A stretch of DNA of 7,195 nt from contig DIUS01000059.1 of assembly GCA_002423075.1 (NCBI GenBank), positions 12,422 to 19,616 on the forward strand. The letters run 5' to 3'. The notes under the pieces were generated by a model, which saw nothing but the letters and a program-made list of their open reading frames with translations, searched no databases and was not told the origin of the DNA. Below are positions 1-5,183 of this stretch, piece after piece (position 1 is the stretch's first letter; each line of letters starts with the position of its first letter). The position numbers were made by a program, and so were the translations under genes. This DNA is from Microbacteriaceae bacterium UBA6152. Its GTDB lineage: Bacteria > Actinomycetota > Actinomycetes > Actinomycetales > Microbacteriaceae.

Positions 1-1027
1 CCAGGCTCACGAGCGCGGTGGTCGCTCCGATCGCGCCGAGAGACTGCGCGACGACGCGGGCGGCCTCGCGTGTGCGCGCGAACACCGGTCGCACGATGCG
101 CCACGAGACGGCAGCGGTGAAGACGCTGGCGAGCGCGCCCGCCGTGAGGGCGGCGCCGCCGATGCTCGGCAGCAGTTCATCGACGAGATGGCCGGTCAGC
201 AGCGCCGCGCCGACGGGCACGAGTCCTGCAGCGACGATGGCGGGAGTGCTGAGGCGGTTGGTGAGCGACCACAGGCCGCACAGCGTCGCCACGATGAGAA
301 GGGCAGGGCCCCAGTAGAGCGCGTCGGGCACGAGATCGAGCCCGACGGGGCTGTCGACCCGCAAGGCCCATGCGACCAGCAGCAACATGATCGTGCCGAG
401 CACGGCAATGCCCTCGCCCGTGGAATCGAGACCGCGCCGCTTAAGGGCTCCCGCAGCGATCATGGTCAGCAGCGTGCCGCCCGTGATGATCGCCATGCGC
501 ACCTCGGTGCCGTAGGTGACGAAGGCGAACACGAGCGCGAAGACGGCGAACACCGAGAGCAGGCTGACACCCACCACCACGAGCGCAATCTGGATGCCCG
601 AGCGCCGTGGCTCGGAGGCCTCCACACCGGCGGGCTGAGGGCTCGGCGGCTGCCCGGCCGGTGCCGGTACGAGTGGGGGAGCCGTGGCTGCCGCGGCGGC
701 GAGTGGCGCAGCCGGGGCAACTTCTGGCGCCATTGGAGCTGCGGGCCGAGCGGCGGCGCTCGCGGTCTCGCGGCGAACGCGGCCGATGAGGTCGAGGCGA
801 GCATCCACCGCATCGGCGGCCGCGGCCGACGCGCGGGCGAGCTCGGCCGAGGCCTCGTGCCGCAGATCGAGCCCGCACGAGGCGCACACCGTGGAGGTCA
901 GCGGCACGAAGCAGGCGGGGCAGCTCGTCGTCGATCGCAGTTCGGCACTCGATCGCGGAAACACCACGCGGCCCGCCCACGCTCGGTCACCGGTCGGGTC
1001 AGCGGGTGGCGGTGGCATCGCTGTCAT
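1..1027 (-). CDS. Zinc-ribbon multi-pass membrane protein, SCO7613-like (partial, C-terminus beyond window)
   Basis: This reading frame stays open on the minus strand from ATG at 1027 to the left edge, giving 342 residues of an unfinished protein. Near the N-terminus lies a zinc ribbon with CPAC at 36-39 and CASC at 48-51. A charged stretch with RLDLIGRVR follows (about 77-85), then an Ala/Pro-rich linker (about 89-140). From about residue 145 there are hydrophobic segments, about six complete and a seventh starting at the edge, so the body is membrane embedded. This layout, with a ribbon reading CPACFVPL and the 'DLIGR' segment, resembles large actinobacterial membrane proteins annotated as SCO7613 C-terminal domain proteins, whose function is unknown to me. 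That naming is from memory of the family. The start is supported by a possible leaderless promoter; a second ATG lies three codons in (1018) and an in-frame GTG lies at 1036. No Shine-Dalgarno sequence is seen. It is divergent from the sigma factor gene, separated by 117 bases. Confidence 0.82.
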   Translation of the reverse strand, partial: MTAMPPPPADPTGDRAWAGRVVFPRSSAELRSTTSCPACFVPLTSTVCASCGLDLRHEASAELARASAAAADAVDARLDLIGRVRRETASAAARPAAPMAPEVAPAAPLAAAAATAPPLVPAPAGQPPSPQPAGVEASEPRRSGIQIALVVVGVSLLSVFAVFALVFAFVTYGTEVRMAIITGGTLLTMIAAGALKRRGLDSTGEGIAVLGTIMLLLVAWALRVDSPVGLDLVPDALYWGPALLIVATLCGLWSLTNRLSTPAIVAAGLVPVGAALLTGHLVDELLPSIGGAALTAGALASVFTAAVSWRIVRPVFARTREAARVVAQSLGAIGATTALVSL

Positions 1028-1034
1028 GCCGCAC

Positions 1035-1064
1035 ACCCTATTGCCCGCGCTGCCCCGCGGTCAC
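1035..1064 (-). promoter_or_regulatory. Candidate leaderless promoter of the zinc-ribbon protein gene
   Basis: On the minus strand GTGACC (1064-1059, four of six to TTGACA) and TAGGGT (1040-1035, fits TAnnnT) are separated by 18 bases. Seven bases lie between the -10 element and ATG at 1027, so transcription would begin at or next to the start codon. This agrees with the absence of a Shine-Dalgarno sequence. It is a pattern match only. Confidence 0.35.
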
Positions 1065-1144
1065 GAAGCGAGCGCGGCCTGTGCACGGAAGCCTCGAGAA
1101 ACGTTGGGGTGCACTTTCGTCGCGGCGCTCGCCAGAATGAGCCC

Positions 1145-1666
1145 ATGCCCGACACTCCGGAGGCGTTCGCCGCCGTCTACACCGAGCACCTCGGTGCCGT
1201 GAGCCGCTATCTCGCTCGACGCGTCGCTCGCGATGACGTCGACGATCTCGCCGCCGACGTGTTCGCGGTCGCGTGGCGCAAGCGTGCCTCGGTGCAACCC
1301 GGTGAAGAGCTGCCGTGGCTGTATCGCATCGCGGGCTACCTCGTGGCGAACCACCGTCGCCGCATCGCCGCCCGGGCGTCGGTGCTCGGGCTGCTGTCGG
1401 TGCCCGACTCGGCCCCGTCGGCCGAGTCGCTCGTCACGGCCGACGCCGAGCTCGCCCGCGCATGGAGCGCCCTGAGCTCGCGCGACCGCGAAGTGCTCGC
1501 ACTCGTCGTGCTCGACGACGTGTCGGTGAGCGATGCGGCTGTGACGCTCGGGGTCTCGACGAATGCGGTGAGCATCCGTCTGCACCGCGCCAAGAAGGCT
1601 CTCGCCGACCAGTTGTCGCAGAATTCTTCCGACGATTCTGAAAGATCGGGCCGCCCCGCGACATAA
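1145..1666 (+). CDS. RNA polymerase sigma factor, sigma-70 family (ECF-like)
   Basis: This 173-residue protein has only the two conserved sigma regions of ECF-type factors. Region 2 spans about residues 8-73, with DDLAADVFAVAWRK (33-46, the 2.2 core-binding helix) and LPWLYRIAGYLVANHRRR (56-73, the 2.4 helix that reads the -10 element). Region 4 spans about 105-153: a helix-turn-helix with LSSRDREVLALVVLDDVS and then STNAVSIRLHRAKKAL, which contacts the -35 element. A short hydrophilic tail ends the protein. It should direct RNA polymerase to a small set of promoters, which cannot be named here. ATG at 1145 was chosen because homology begins right after it; the frame stays open far upstream only as antisense to the zinc-ribbon gene. 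No clear Shine-Dalgarno sequence precedes it. An in-frame GTG at 1109 is a less likely alternative. The next gene begins seven bases downstream, so the two are almost certainly co-transcribed. ECF subgroup not assigned. Confidence 0.93.
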   Translation: MPDTPEAFAAVYTEHLGAVSRYLARRVARDDVDDLAADVFAVAWRKRASVQPGEELPWLYRIAGYLVANHRRRIAARASVLGLLSVPDSAPSAESLVTADAELARAWSALSSRDREVLALVVLDDVSVSDAAVTLGVSTNAVSIRLHRAKKALADQLSQNSSDDSERSGRPAT

Positions 1667-1673
1667 ACCGGGT

Positions 1674-3173
1674 ATGAACAACCTTGATGACCCGGCCGAC
1701 CGCCTGCGTCGCAGCGCCGGTTCTGCTGACACCGCCCCCGAACTCGCGCCCGAGCTCGTCACGTCGGCCTCGAGCCGGCGTGCCCCCCGCCTCATCAACC
1801 ACGGCCGGGTGACGCGCGCGGCGAGTGTCTCGATGGCGGCCGTTGCGGCCGTGGCCGTCGGGTCGCTCGTCATCGCCAACCCCTTCGCACCGCGAGCTCC
1901 TCTGTTCACGGCGGCTGAGGGCAGCGGCCCAGCATCCGCGCAGTCGTCGGCGCTCGCCGAAGACGCGCGCATCGCGATGTGGGTCAACTACGAGTACCTC
2001 GCGGGCGACGGTCTCTCGACCGACGCAGGTCGTGGCAACGTGTACCAGCTGCAGCGCGTCGGTACTCCCGAGCAAGTGCTGCGCGATGCCGCCGCGGAGT
2101 TCGGGCTCGCGGGCGAGCCGGTCGAGAGCGACTACTTCGACCCCGCCTACCCGACCTACGTGATCGGCGCGGAAGACGGCACGGCCCCCTCGCTCACCGT
2201 GACCTGGACCGGCACGGGCAGCTGGTGGTACAGCAACCCCGCCGCCTACCCGCCGCCCGTGTGCGAGCGCGTCGTCGGGCACGACGAGAACGGCGAATCG
2301 TTCGAGTACGACGACTGCGTGCAGCCCGAGATCGAGAACTCGCTTGCGCCGAGCGGGGCCAAAGCGCAGGCGCTCGCCGCCGAGGTCTTCGCCTCGACGG
2401 GCCTCGAGGTCGACGCCGACGACGTGCGCATCATCGCCGACGAGTGGCAGACGATGGCCGCAGCGAGCCTCACCGTCGACGGCGTCGCGACTGCTGTCGA
2501 GTACGCCATGGCCTGGTCGCCCACCGGTGAGATCGCCTGGGCCACCGGTCACGCGATTGACGTCGTCGACCGCGGCGAGTTCGACACCGTCTCGGCCGTC
2601 ACCGCCGTCGAGCGCTTGAACGACTGGCGTTGGTTCGGCGCCGCCGGCCCCGACTACCAGGGCGGCATGAACATCTTGGCGGCCGAGACGGGTGTGGCAC
2701 GGGATGCTGATGCCGCGGTCGGCTCGCCCGACACGTCGGTGTCGTCGCCGGTCGAGGAGCCGGGCAGCACCGAGCCCGGCACCACCGAGCCCACAGAGCC
2801 TGCCGAGCCTGCCGAGCCTGGCGAACCCGGCACCGAGCCGGTTGAGCCGACCGACCCCGGCACGGGCGAAGAGCCGCTGCCCGTCGACCCGGGCACCGAG
2901 CCCGAGCCGCTTCCGACGATCGAGCCCGAGCCGCTGCCGGAACCCCTGCCCGAACCGGAGGCGGTGACCGTCACGGTCGACGAGGCCGAGGCGACCCTGC
3001 TGCTCATGTGGGATTCGCAAGGCAACGCCTGGCTCGTGCCCGGCTACGCGATGCCGCACCCCGACGGTTGGTTCAACACGATCGTCTCCCTCATCGAGGG
3101 CGTCATCGAGCTACCGGCGCCTTTCGAGGGCGAGATCATGCCCTTCGTCGAAGAGACCGTGGTCGAGGACTAG
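1674..3173 (+). CDS. Single-pass membrane protein with Pro/Glu-rich linker; candidate regulatory partner of the sigma factor
   Basis: This 499-residue protein has a short, Arg-containing cytoplasmic N-terminus (1-47), one hydrophobic segment (about 48-68), and a large part predicted outside the cell. The outer part has a folded region (about 95-340) with Trp/Tyr-rich stretches and its only two cysteines, C197 and C215, which could pair. A Pro/Glu/Thr-rich linker follows (about 360-429), then a C-terminal domain (430-499) rich in Trp and Gly (MWDSQGNAWLVPGYAMP). I do not recognise a named family. Gene order (sigma, seven-base gap, membrane protein with a small inside part) is that of sigma/anti-sigma pairs, so control of the upstream sigma factor is inferred. 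Against this, the N-terminus has no HxxxCxxC zinc anti-sigma motif and is short for a known anti-sigma domain. Translation is probably coupled to the sigma gene. A strong hairpin ends the unit 21 bases after the stop. Confidence 0.9.
   Translation: MNNLDDPADRLRRSAGSADTAPELAPELVTSASSRRAPRLINHGRVTRAASVSMAAVAAVAVGSLVIANPFAPRAPLFTAAEGSGPASAQSSALAEDARIAMWVNYEYLAGDGLSTDAGRGNVYQLQRVGTPEQVLRDAAAEFGLAGEPVESDYFDPAYPTYVIGAEDGTAPSLTVTWTGTGSWWYSNPAAYPPPVCERVVGHDENGESFEYDDCVQPEIENSLAPSGAKAQALAAEVFASTGLEVDADDVRIIADEWQTMAAASLTVDGVATAVEYAMAWSPTGEIAWATGHAIDVVDRGEFDTVSAVTAVERLNDWRWFGAAGPDYQGGMNILAAETGVARDADAAVGSPDTSVSSPVEEPGSTEPGTTEPTEPAEPAEPGEPGTEPVEPTDPGTGEEPLPVDPGTEPEPLPTIEPEPLPEPLPEPEAVTVTVDEAEATLLLMWDSQGNAWLVPGYAMPHPDGWFNTIVSLIEGVIELPAPFEGEIMPFVEETVVED
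2796..2822 (+). repeat. Three tandem 9-base units coding for Glu-Pro-Ala repeats
   Basis: GAGCCTGCC occurs twice in a row and then once more with one change (GAGCCTGGC). The units are in frame and encode part of the Pro/Glu-rich linker of the membrane protein. The wider low-complexity stretch runs from about 2751 to 2960. Such repeats can change in copy number without breaking the frame. Confidence 0.8.
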
Positions 3174-3193
3174 AACTTCCTGACCCTCCTGAA

Positions 3194-3230
3194 GACGACG
3201 CCCCCGCGGGTTGGGCCGCGGGGCGTCGTC
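3194..3230 (+). terminator. GC-rich hairpin terminator after the sigma/membrane-protein unit
   Basis: The arms GACGACGCCCC-CGCGG (3194-3209) and CCGCGGGGCGTCGTC (3216-3230) pair over 15 bases with one bulged C. The loop is GTTGGG. It begins 21 bases after the stop codon at 3173. No T-run follows, as is common for hairpin terminators in high-GC actinobacteria, so the call rests on stem strength and position. Confidence 0.75.
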
Positions 3231-3276
3231 GTGGCTGTCCTGGGTGCCACGAGCCTGTCCTGAGCATCCCGAGGTC

Positions 3277-3377
3277 GTCTCCACAATTCAGGAGACTTGG
3301 GTCGTACTGCCGCACTCTGGATGCTCGCACGGCGTGTCGATAGCGCGCAGAGTCCGAATCTCCTGAGTTGTGGAGAT
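3277..3377. repeat. Interspersed inverted-repeat element (REP/BIME-like or MITE-like candidate)
   Basis: Two 23-base segments, 3278-3300 and 3354-3376, are inverted copies matching at 20 of 23 positions; all three differences are transitions. Each copy also contains its own small palindrome: GTCTCC/GGAGAC (3277-3282 with 3291-3296) and ATCTCC/GGAGAT (3358-3363 with 3372-3377), each around an 8-base centre. The outermost pair differs between copies (G/C versus A/T) yet pairing is kept in both. A further short pair, ACTCT (3314-3318) and AGAGT (3349-3353), lies between them. The element sits between two terminators of convergent units, a usual place for REP-type elements. No target-site duplication and no gene inside are seen. 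Whether it is repeated in the genome cannot be told from this window. Confidence 0.6.
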
Positions 3378-3388
3378 GCGCTGAGCGC

Positions 3389-3415
3389 GCTGCGCCGCAG
3401 GAGCGGCGACGCAGC
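3389..3415 (-). terminator. Probable terminator of tRNA-Gly
   Basis: GCTGCG (3389-3394) with CGCAGC (3410-3415), and CCGC (3395-3398) with GCGG (3403-3406), form a ten-pair stem with a three-base bulge and an AGGA loop. Read on the minus strand it starts 15 bases beyond the 3' end of tRNA-Gly. It has no T-run, so this is a position-based inference. Confidence 0.45.
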
Positions 3416-3430
3416 CAGAAGTCAATACCG

Positions 3431-3501
3431 AGGGGCTGACGAGAATCGAACTCGCATCATCTGTTTGGAAGACAGAGGCTTTACCACTAAGCTACAGCCC
3501 C
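3431..3501 (-). tRNA. tRNA-Gly (anticodon TCC)
   Basis: Read on the minus strand, this 71-base gene folds as a full cloverleaf. The acceptor GGGGCTG pairs with CAGCCCC. The D arm has GCTT/AAGC. The anticodon stem CTGT/ACAG encloses the loop CTTCCAA with anticodon TCC, reading GGA codons. The T arm is CGAG-TTCGATT-CTCG. The discriminator base is T at 3431. CCA is not encoded (CGG follows), so the CCA end must be added by the nucleotidyltransferase. The 71-base length is normal for tRNA-Gly. Upstream TAnnnT candidates (TACGTT, 3552-3547; TACGCT, 3547-3542) have no convincing -35 element, so its promoter is left open. Confidence 0.97.
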
Positions 3502-3506
3502 GAATT

Positions 3507-3527
3507 CGGCGGATTTCCGCCGGTTTT
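3507..3527. other. Short hairpin with a T-run in the tRNA-Gly leader region
   Basis: CGGCGG (3507-3512) and CCGCCG (3517-3522) pair around ATTT and are followed on the plus strand by GTTTT. On the plus strand this has the form of an intrinsic terminator, though no plus-strand gene lies just before it. On the minus strand it would be a hairpin five bases ahead of mature tRNA-Gly, where it might guide 5' processing. It may block read-through from the left toward tRNA-Pro. The role is inferred. Confidence 0.4.
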
Positions 3528-3591
3528 CGTACCAGTGCACCAGCGTAACGTATGCGACGGGGCTCACGGCGGCGGCCGCGCACGACTCGGC

Positions 3592-3597
3592 TAGACT
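3592..3597 (+). promoter_or_regulatory. Candidate -10 element for the tRNA-Pro/tig transcript
   Basis: TAGACT fits the actinobacterial TAnnnT pattern and is the best -10 candidate seen upstream of tRNA-Pro. Transcription would start near 3604, giving a leader of about 58 bases before the tRNA. No good -35 hexamer lies 16-19 bases upstream, so support is modest. Confidence 0.35.
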
Positions 3598-3630
3598 TGC
3601 CGAGGCCATTTTTCGACGCGACGCCCTGTC

Positions 3631-3656
3631 GTGACGCTGACGTGGTCCACGGTCAC
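3631..3656 (+). other. Interrupted palindrome just before tRNA-Pro
   Basis: GTGAC (3631-3635) and GTCAC (3652-3656) flank CGTGG-T-CCACG (3641-3651), with GCTGA unpaired on the left side. The symmetry ends five bases before the tRNA. It could be an RNA hairpin in the tRNA leader or a DNA-binding site; chance is also possible in GC-rich DNA. Confidence 0.3.
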
Positions 3657-3661
3657 GGTTT

Positions 3662-3738
3662 CGGGGCGTAGCTCAGCTTGGTAGAGCGCCCGCTTTGGGA
3701 GCGGGAGGCCGCAGGTTCAAATCCTGTCGCCCCGACCA
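3662..3738 (+). tRNA. tRNA-Pro (anticodon TGG)
   Basis: The 77-base gene includes its CCA end. The acceptor CGGGGCG (3662-3668) pairs with CGCCCCG (3728-3734), the discriminator is A3735, and CCA is encoded at 3736-3738. The D arm has GCTC/GAGC. The anticodon stem CCCGC/GCGGG encloses TTTGGGA with anticodon TGG (3696-3698), reading CCA codons. The T arm is GCAGG-TTCAAAT-CCTGT, with one G-T pair. The nearby tRNA-Gly does not encode CCA, so the two genes differ in this. The tig start codon follows by 34 bases with no terminator between, so tRNA-Pro and tig probably share a transcript that is cut by tRNA-processing enzymes. Confidence 0.97.
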
Positions 3739-3759
3739 TCGCCCCTCGCACACACATTC

Positions 3760-3764
3760 AGGAG
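3760..3764 (+). promoter_or_regulatory. Ribosome binding site that decides the TTG start of tig
   Basis: AGGAG lies eight bases before TTG at 3773. It is the only well-placed Shine-Dalgarno sequence near the conserved N-terminus, and it rules out longer readings that would run into tRNA-Pro. Confidence 0.8.
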
Positions 3765-3772
3765 AATTCCCT

Positions 3773-5116
3773 TTGGTCCAGTCCACGGTCGAGAAGCTCA
3801 GCCCGACGCGCGTGAAGATCGCCATCACTGTCACGCCCGATGAGCTGAAGCCGAGCATCCAGCACGCCTACAAGCACATCGCCGAGACGGTGAACATTCC
3901 CGGCTTCCGCAAGGGCAAGGTGCCGCCGCCCATCATCGACCAGCGCGTCGGTCGCGGCGAGGTACTCAACCACGCTGTGAGCGAGGGCCTCGACTCCTTC
4001 TACCGCGCCGCAGTCGCCGACCAGGGTCTTCGCGCCCTCGGTCGCCCTTCGGCCGATGTGACCGAGTGGCCGAGCGACAAAGACTTCTCCGGCGACCTGC
4101 TCGTGACGGTCGAGGTGGATGTTCGCCCCGAGTTCGACCTGCCGAAGTATGACGGCATCAAGATCGAGGTCGAAGCGACCGACGTCACCCCCGACGAGGT
4201 CGAGGCCGAGCTCGAGAACCTGCGTACCCGCTTCGGGACGCTCGTCACGGTCGATCGCCCGGCGAAGACCGGTGACTTCGTGCAGCTCGACCTCATCGCC
4301 ACGGTCGGCGGCAGCACCGTCGACACCGCCAACTCGATCTCGTACGAACTCGGCTCAGGCGAGCTCATCGAGGGCATCGACGACGCCGTCGATACGCTCA
4401 CCGCTGGTGAGACCACGACCTTCGAGTCGAAGCTGCTCGGCGGCGACCACGAGGGCGAGATGGCCCAGATCGAGGTCACGGTGCTGTCAGTAAAGGAGCG
4501 CGAGCTGCCTGAGGCCGACGACGACTTCGCGCAGATCGCGAGCCAGTTCGACACGATCGGCGAACTGCGGGCCGACCTGCGCGAGCAGCTGCTGAAGCAG
4601 AAGTCGTTCGGTCAGGGTGCCGAAGCGCGCGACAAGTTGCTCGCCGCGCTGCTCGAGAAGGTCGAGATTCCGGTGCCCGAGTCTCTCGTCGAGGGCGAGG
4701 TGCACCGCCACCTCGAGAACGAGAACCGTCTCGAAGACGACGCGCACCGTGCCGAGGTCACCGAGTCGAGCACGAACACGTTCCGCACCCAGATCTTCCT
4801 CGACGCTCTCGCCGAGAAGGAAGAGGTCAAGGTCAGCCAGGACGAGCTGACGCAGTACCTCATCCAGGGTGCCTCGCAGTACGGCATGGAGCCGGGCGAG
4901 TTCATCAAGATCCTCGACCAGAACGGCCAGATTCCCGGGATGGTCGGCGAGGTCGCCCGATCGAAGGCGCTCTCGGTCGCGCTCAGCAAGGCGAAGGTCG
5001 TCGACAGCAAGGGCAAAGCTGTCGACCTCACGGCGTTCACGGCAGCTGCCGTCGCGCCGGTCGCCGAGGCGATCGACGACCACGGATCCGACGAGCACGA
5101 GGGTCACGACCACTAG
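3773..5116 (+). CDS. tig: Trigger factor (ribosome-associated chaperone)
   Basis: The 447-residue cytosolic protein binds the ribosome near the exit tunnel and shields new chains. The N-terminal ribosome-binding domain (about 1-112) begins MVQSTVEKLSPTRVKI and holds the signature GFRKGKVP at 44-51, whose FRK contacts ribosomal protein L23 in the family. An FKBP-type prolyl isomerase domain follows at about 160-245, with ELGSGELIEGIDDAV as its core. The rest is the helical C-terminal chaperone domain (about 255-430), ending in an acidic, His-rich tail (DDHGSDEHEGHDH). Length is normal for the family. The start is TTG at 3773: AGGAG at 3760-3764 sits eight bases before it, and no ATG or GTG gives the conserved N-terminus. 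The isomerase core has Ile where many trigger factors have Phe (GIDD instead of GFED), and the flap is short, so isomerase activity may be weak. The gene probably lies on the tRNA-Pro transcript and converges on the acetyltransferase gene. Confidence 0.97.
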   Translation: MVQSTVEKLSPTRVKIAITVTPDELKPSIQHAYKHIAETVNIPGFRKGKVPPPIIDQRVGRGEVLNHAVSEGLDSFYRAAVADQGLRALGRPSADVTEWPSDKDFSGDLLVTVEVDVRPEFDLPKYDGIKIEVEATDVTPDEVEAELENLRTRFGTLVTVDRPAKTGDFVQLDLIATVGGSTVDTANSISYELGSGELIEGIDDAVDTLTAGETTTFESKLLGGDHEGEMAQIEVTVLSVKERELPEADDDFAQIASQFDTIGELRADLREQLLKQKSFGQGAEARDKLLAALLEKVEIPVPESLVEGEVHRHLENENRLEDDAHRAEVTESSTNTFRTQIFLDALAEKEEVKVSQDELTQYLIQGASQYGMEPGEFIKILDQNGQIPGMVGEVARSKALSVALSKAKVVDSKGKAVDLTAFTAAAVAPVAEAIDDHGSDEHEGHDH

Positions 5117-5132
5117 GTCGCCCTGCACGTTC

Positions 5133-5168
5133 ACGAAGAGCTCGGCGCTACGGTGCCGGGCTCTTCGT
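5133..5168. terminator. Bidirectional terminator between tig and the acetyltransferase gene
   Basis: ACGAAGAGC-T-CGGC (5133-5146) pairs with GCCG-G-GCTCTTCGT (5155-5168), giving 14 pairs including one T-G pair, around the loop GCTACGGT. It begins 16 bases after the tig stop and ends 15 bases before the stop codon of the convergent acetyltransferase gene. The symmetric stem can serve both strands. No long T-run follows on either side. Confidence 0.75.
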
Positions 5169-5183
5169 TCGTCCGCCGTCGCG

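Noticed and set aside
441..980. Minus-strand open frame of 179 residues
   Set aside because: It is a shifted frame inside the zinc-ribbon gene. The true minus-strand frame runs from 1027 with the CPAC/CASC ribbon and clean membrane segments.
188..1144. Long in-frame extension upstream of the sigma factor
   Set aside because: It is antisense to the zinc-ribbon membrane protein, has low-complexity Arg/Gly/His composition, and sigma homology begins only at 1145.
1061..1987. Minus-strand open frame of 308 residues
   Set aside because: It covers the sigma gene in antisense and has Ala/Arg-rich shadow composition with no motif.
1434..3059. Minus-strand open frame of 541 residues opposite the membrane protein
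   Set aside because: It is an antisense shadow typical of high-GC DNA: repetitive Arg/Gly/Val composition, no recognisable domain, and it spans the sigma/membrane-protein junction.
3231..3263. GTGGC/GCCAC pair and a GTCCTG direct repeat after the first terminator
   Set aside because: The stem is only five bases with a ten-base loop and the direct repeat is short, both within chance expectation for GC-rich DNA.
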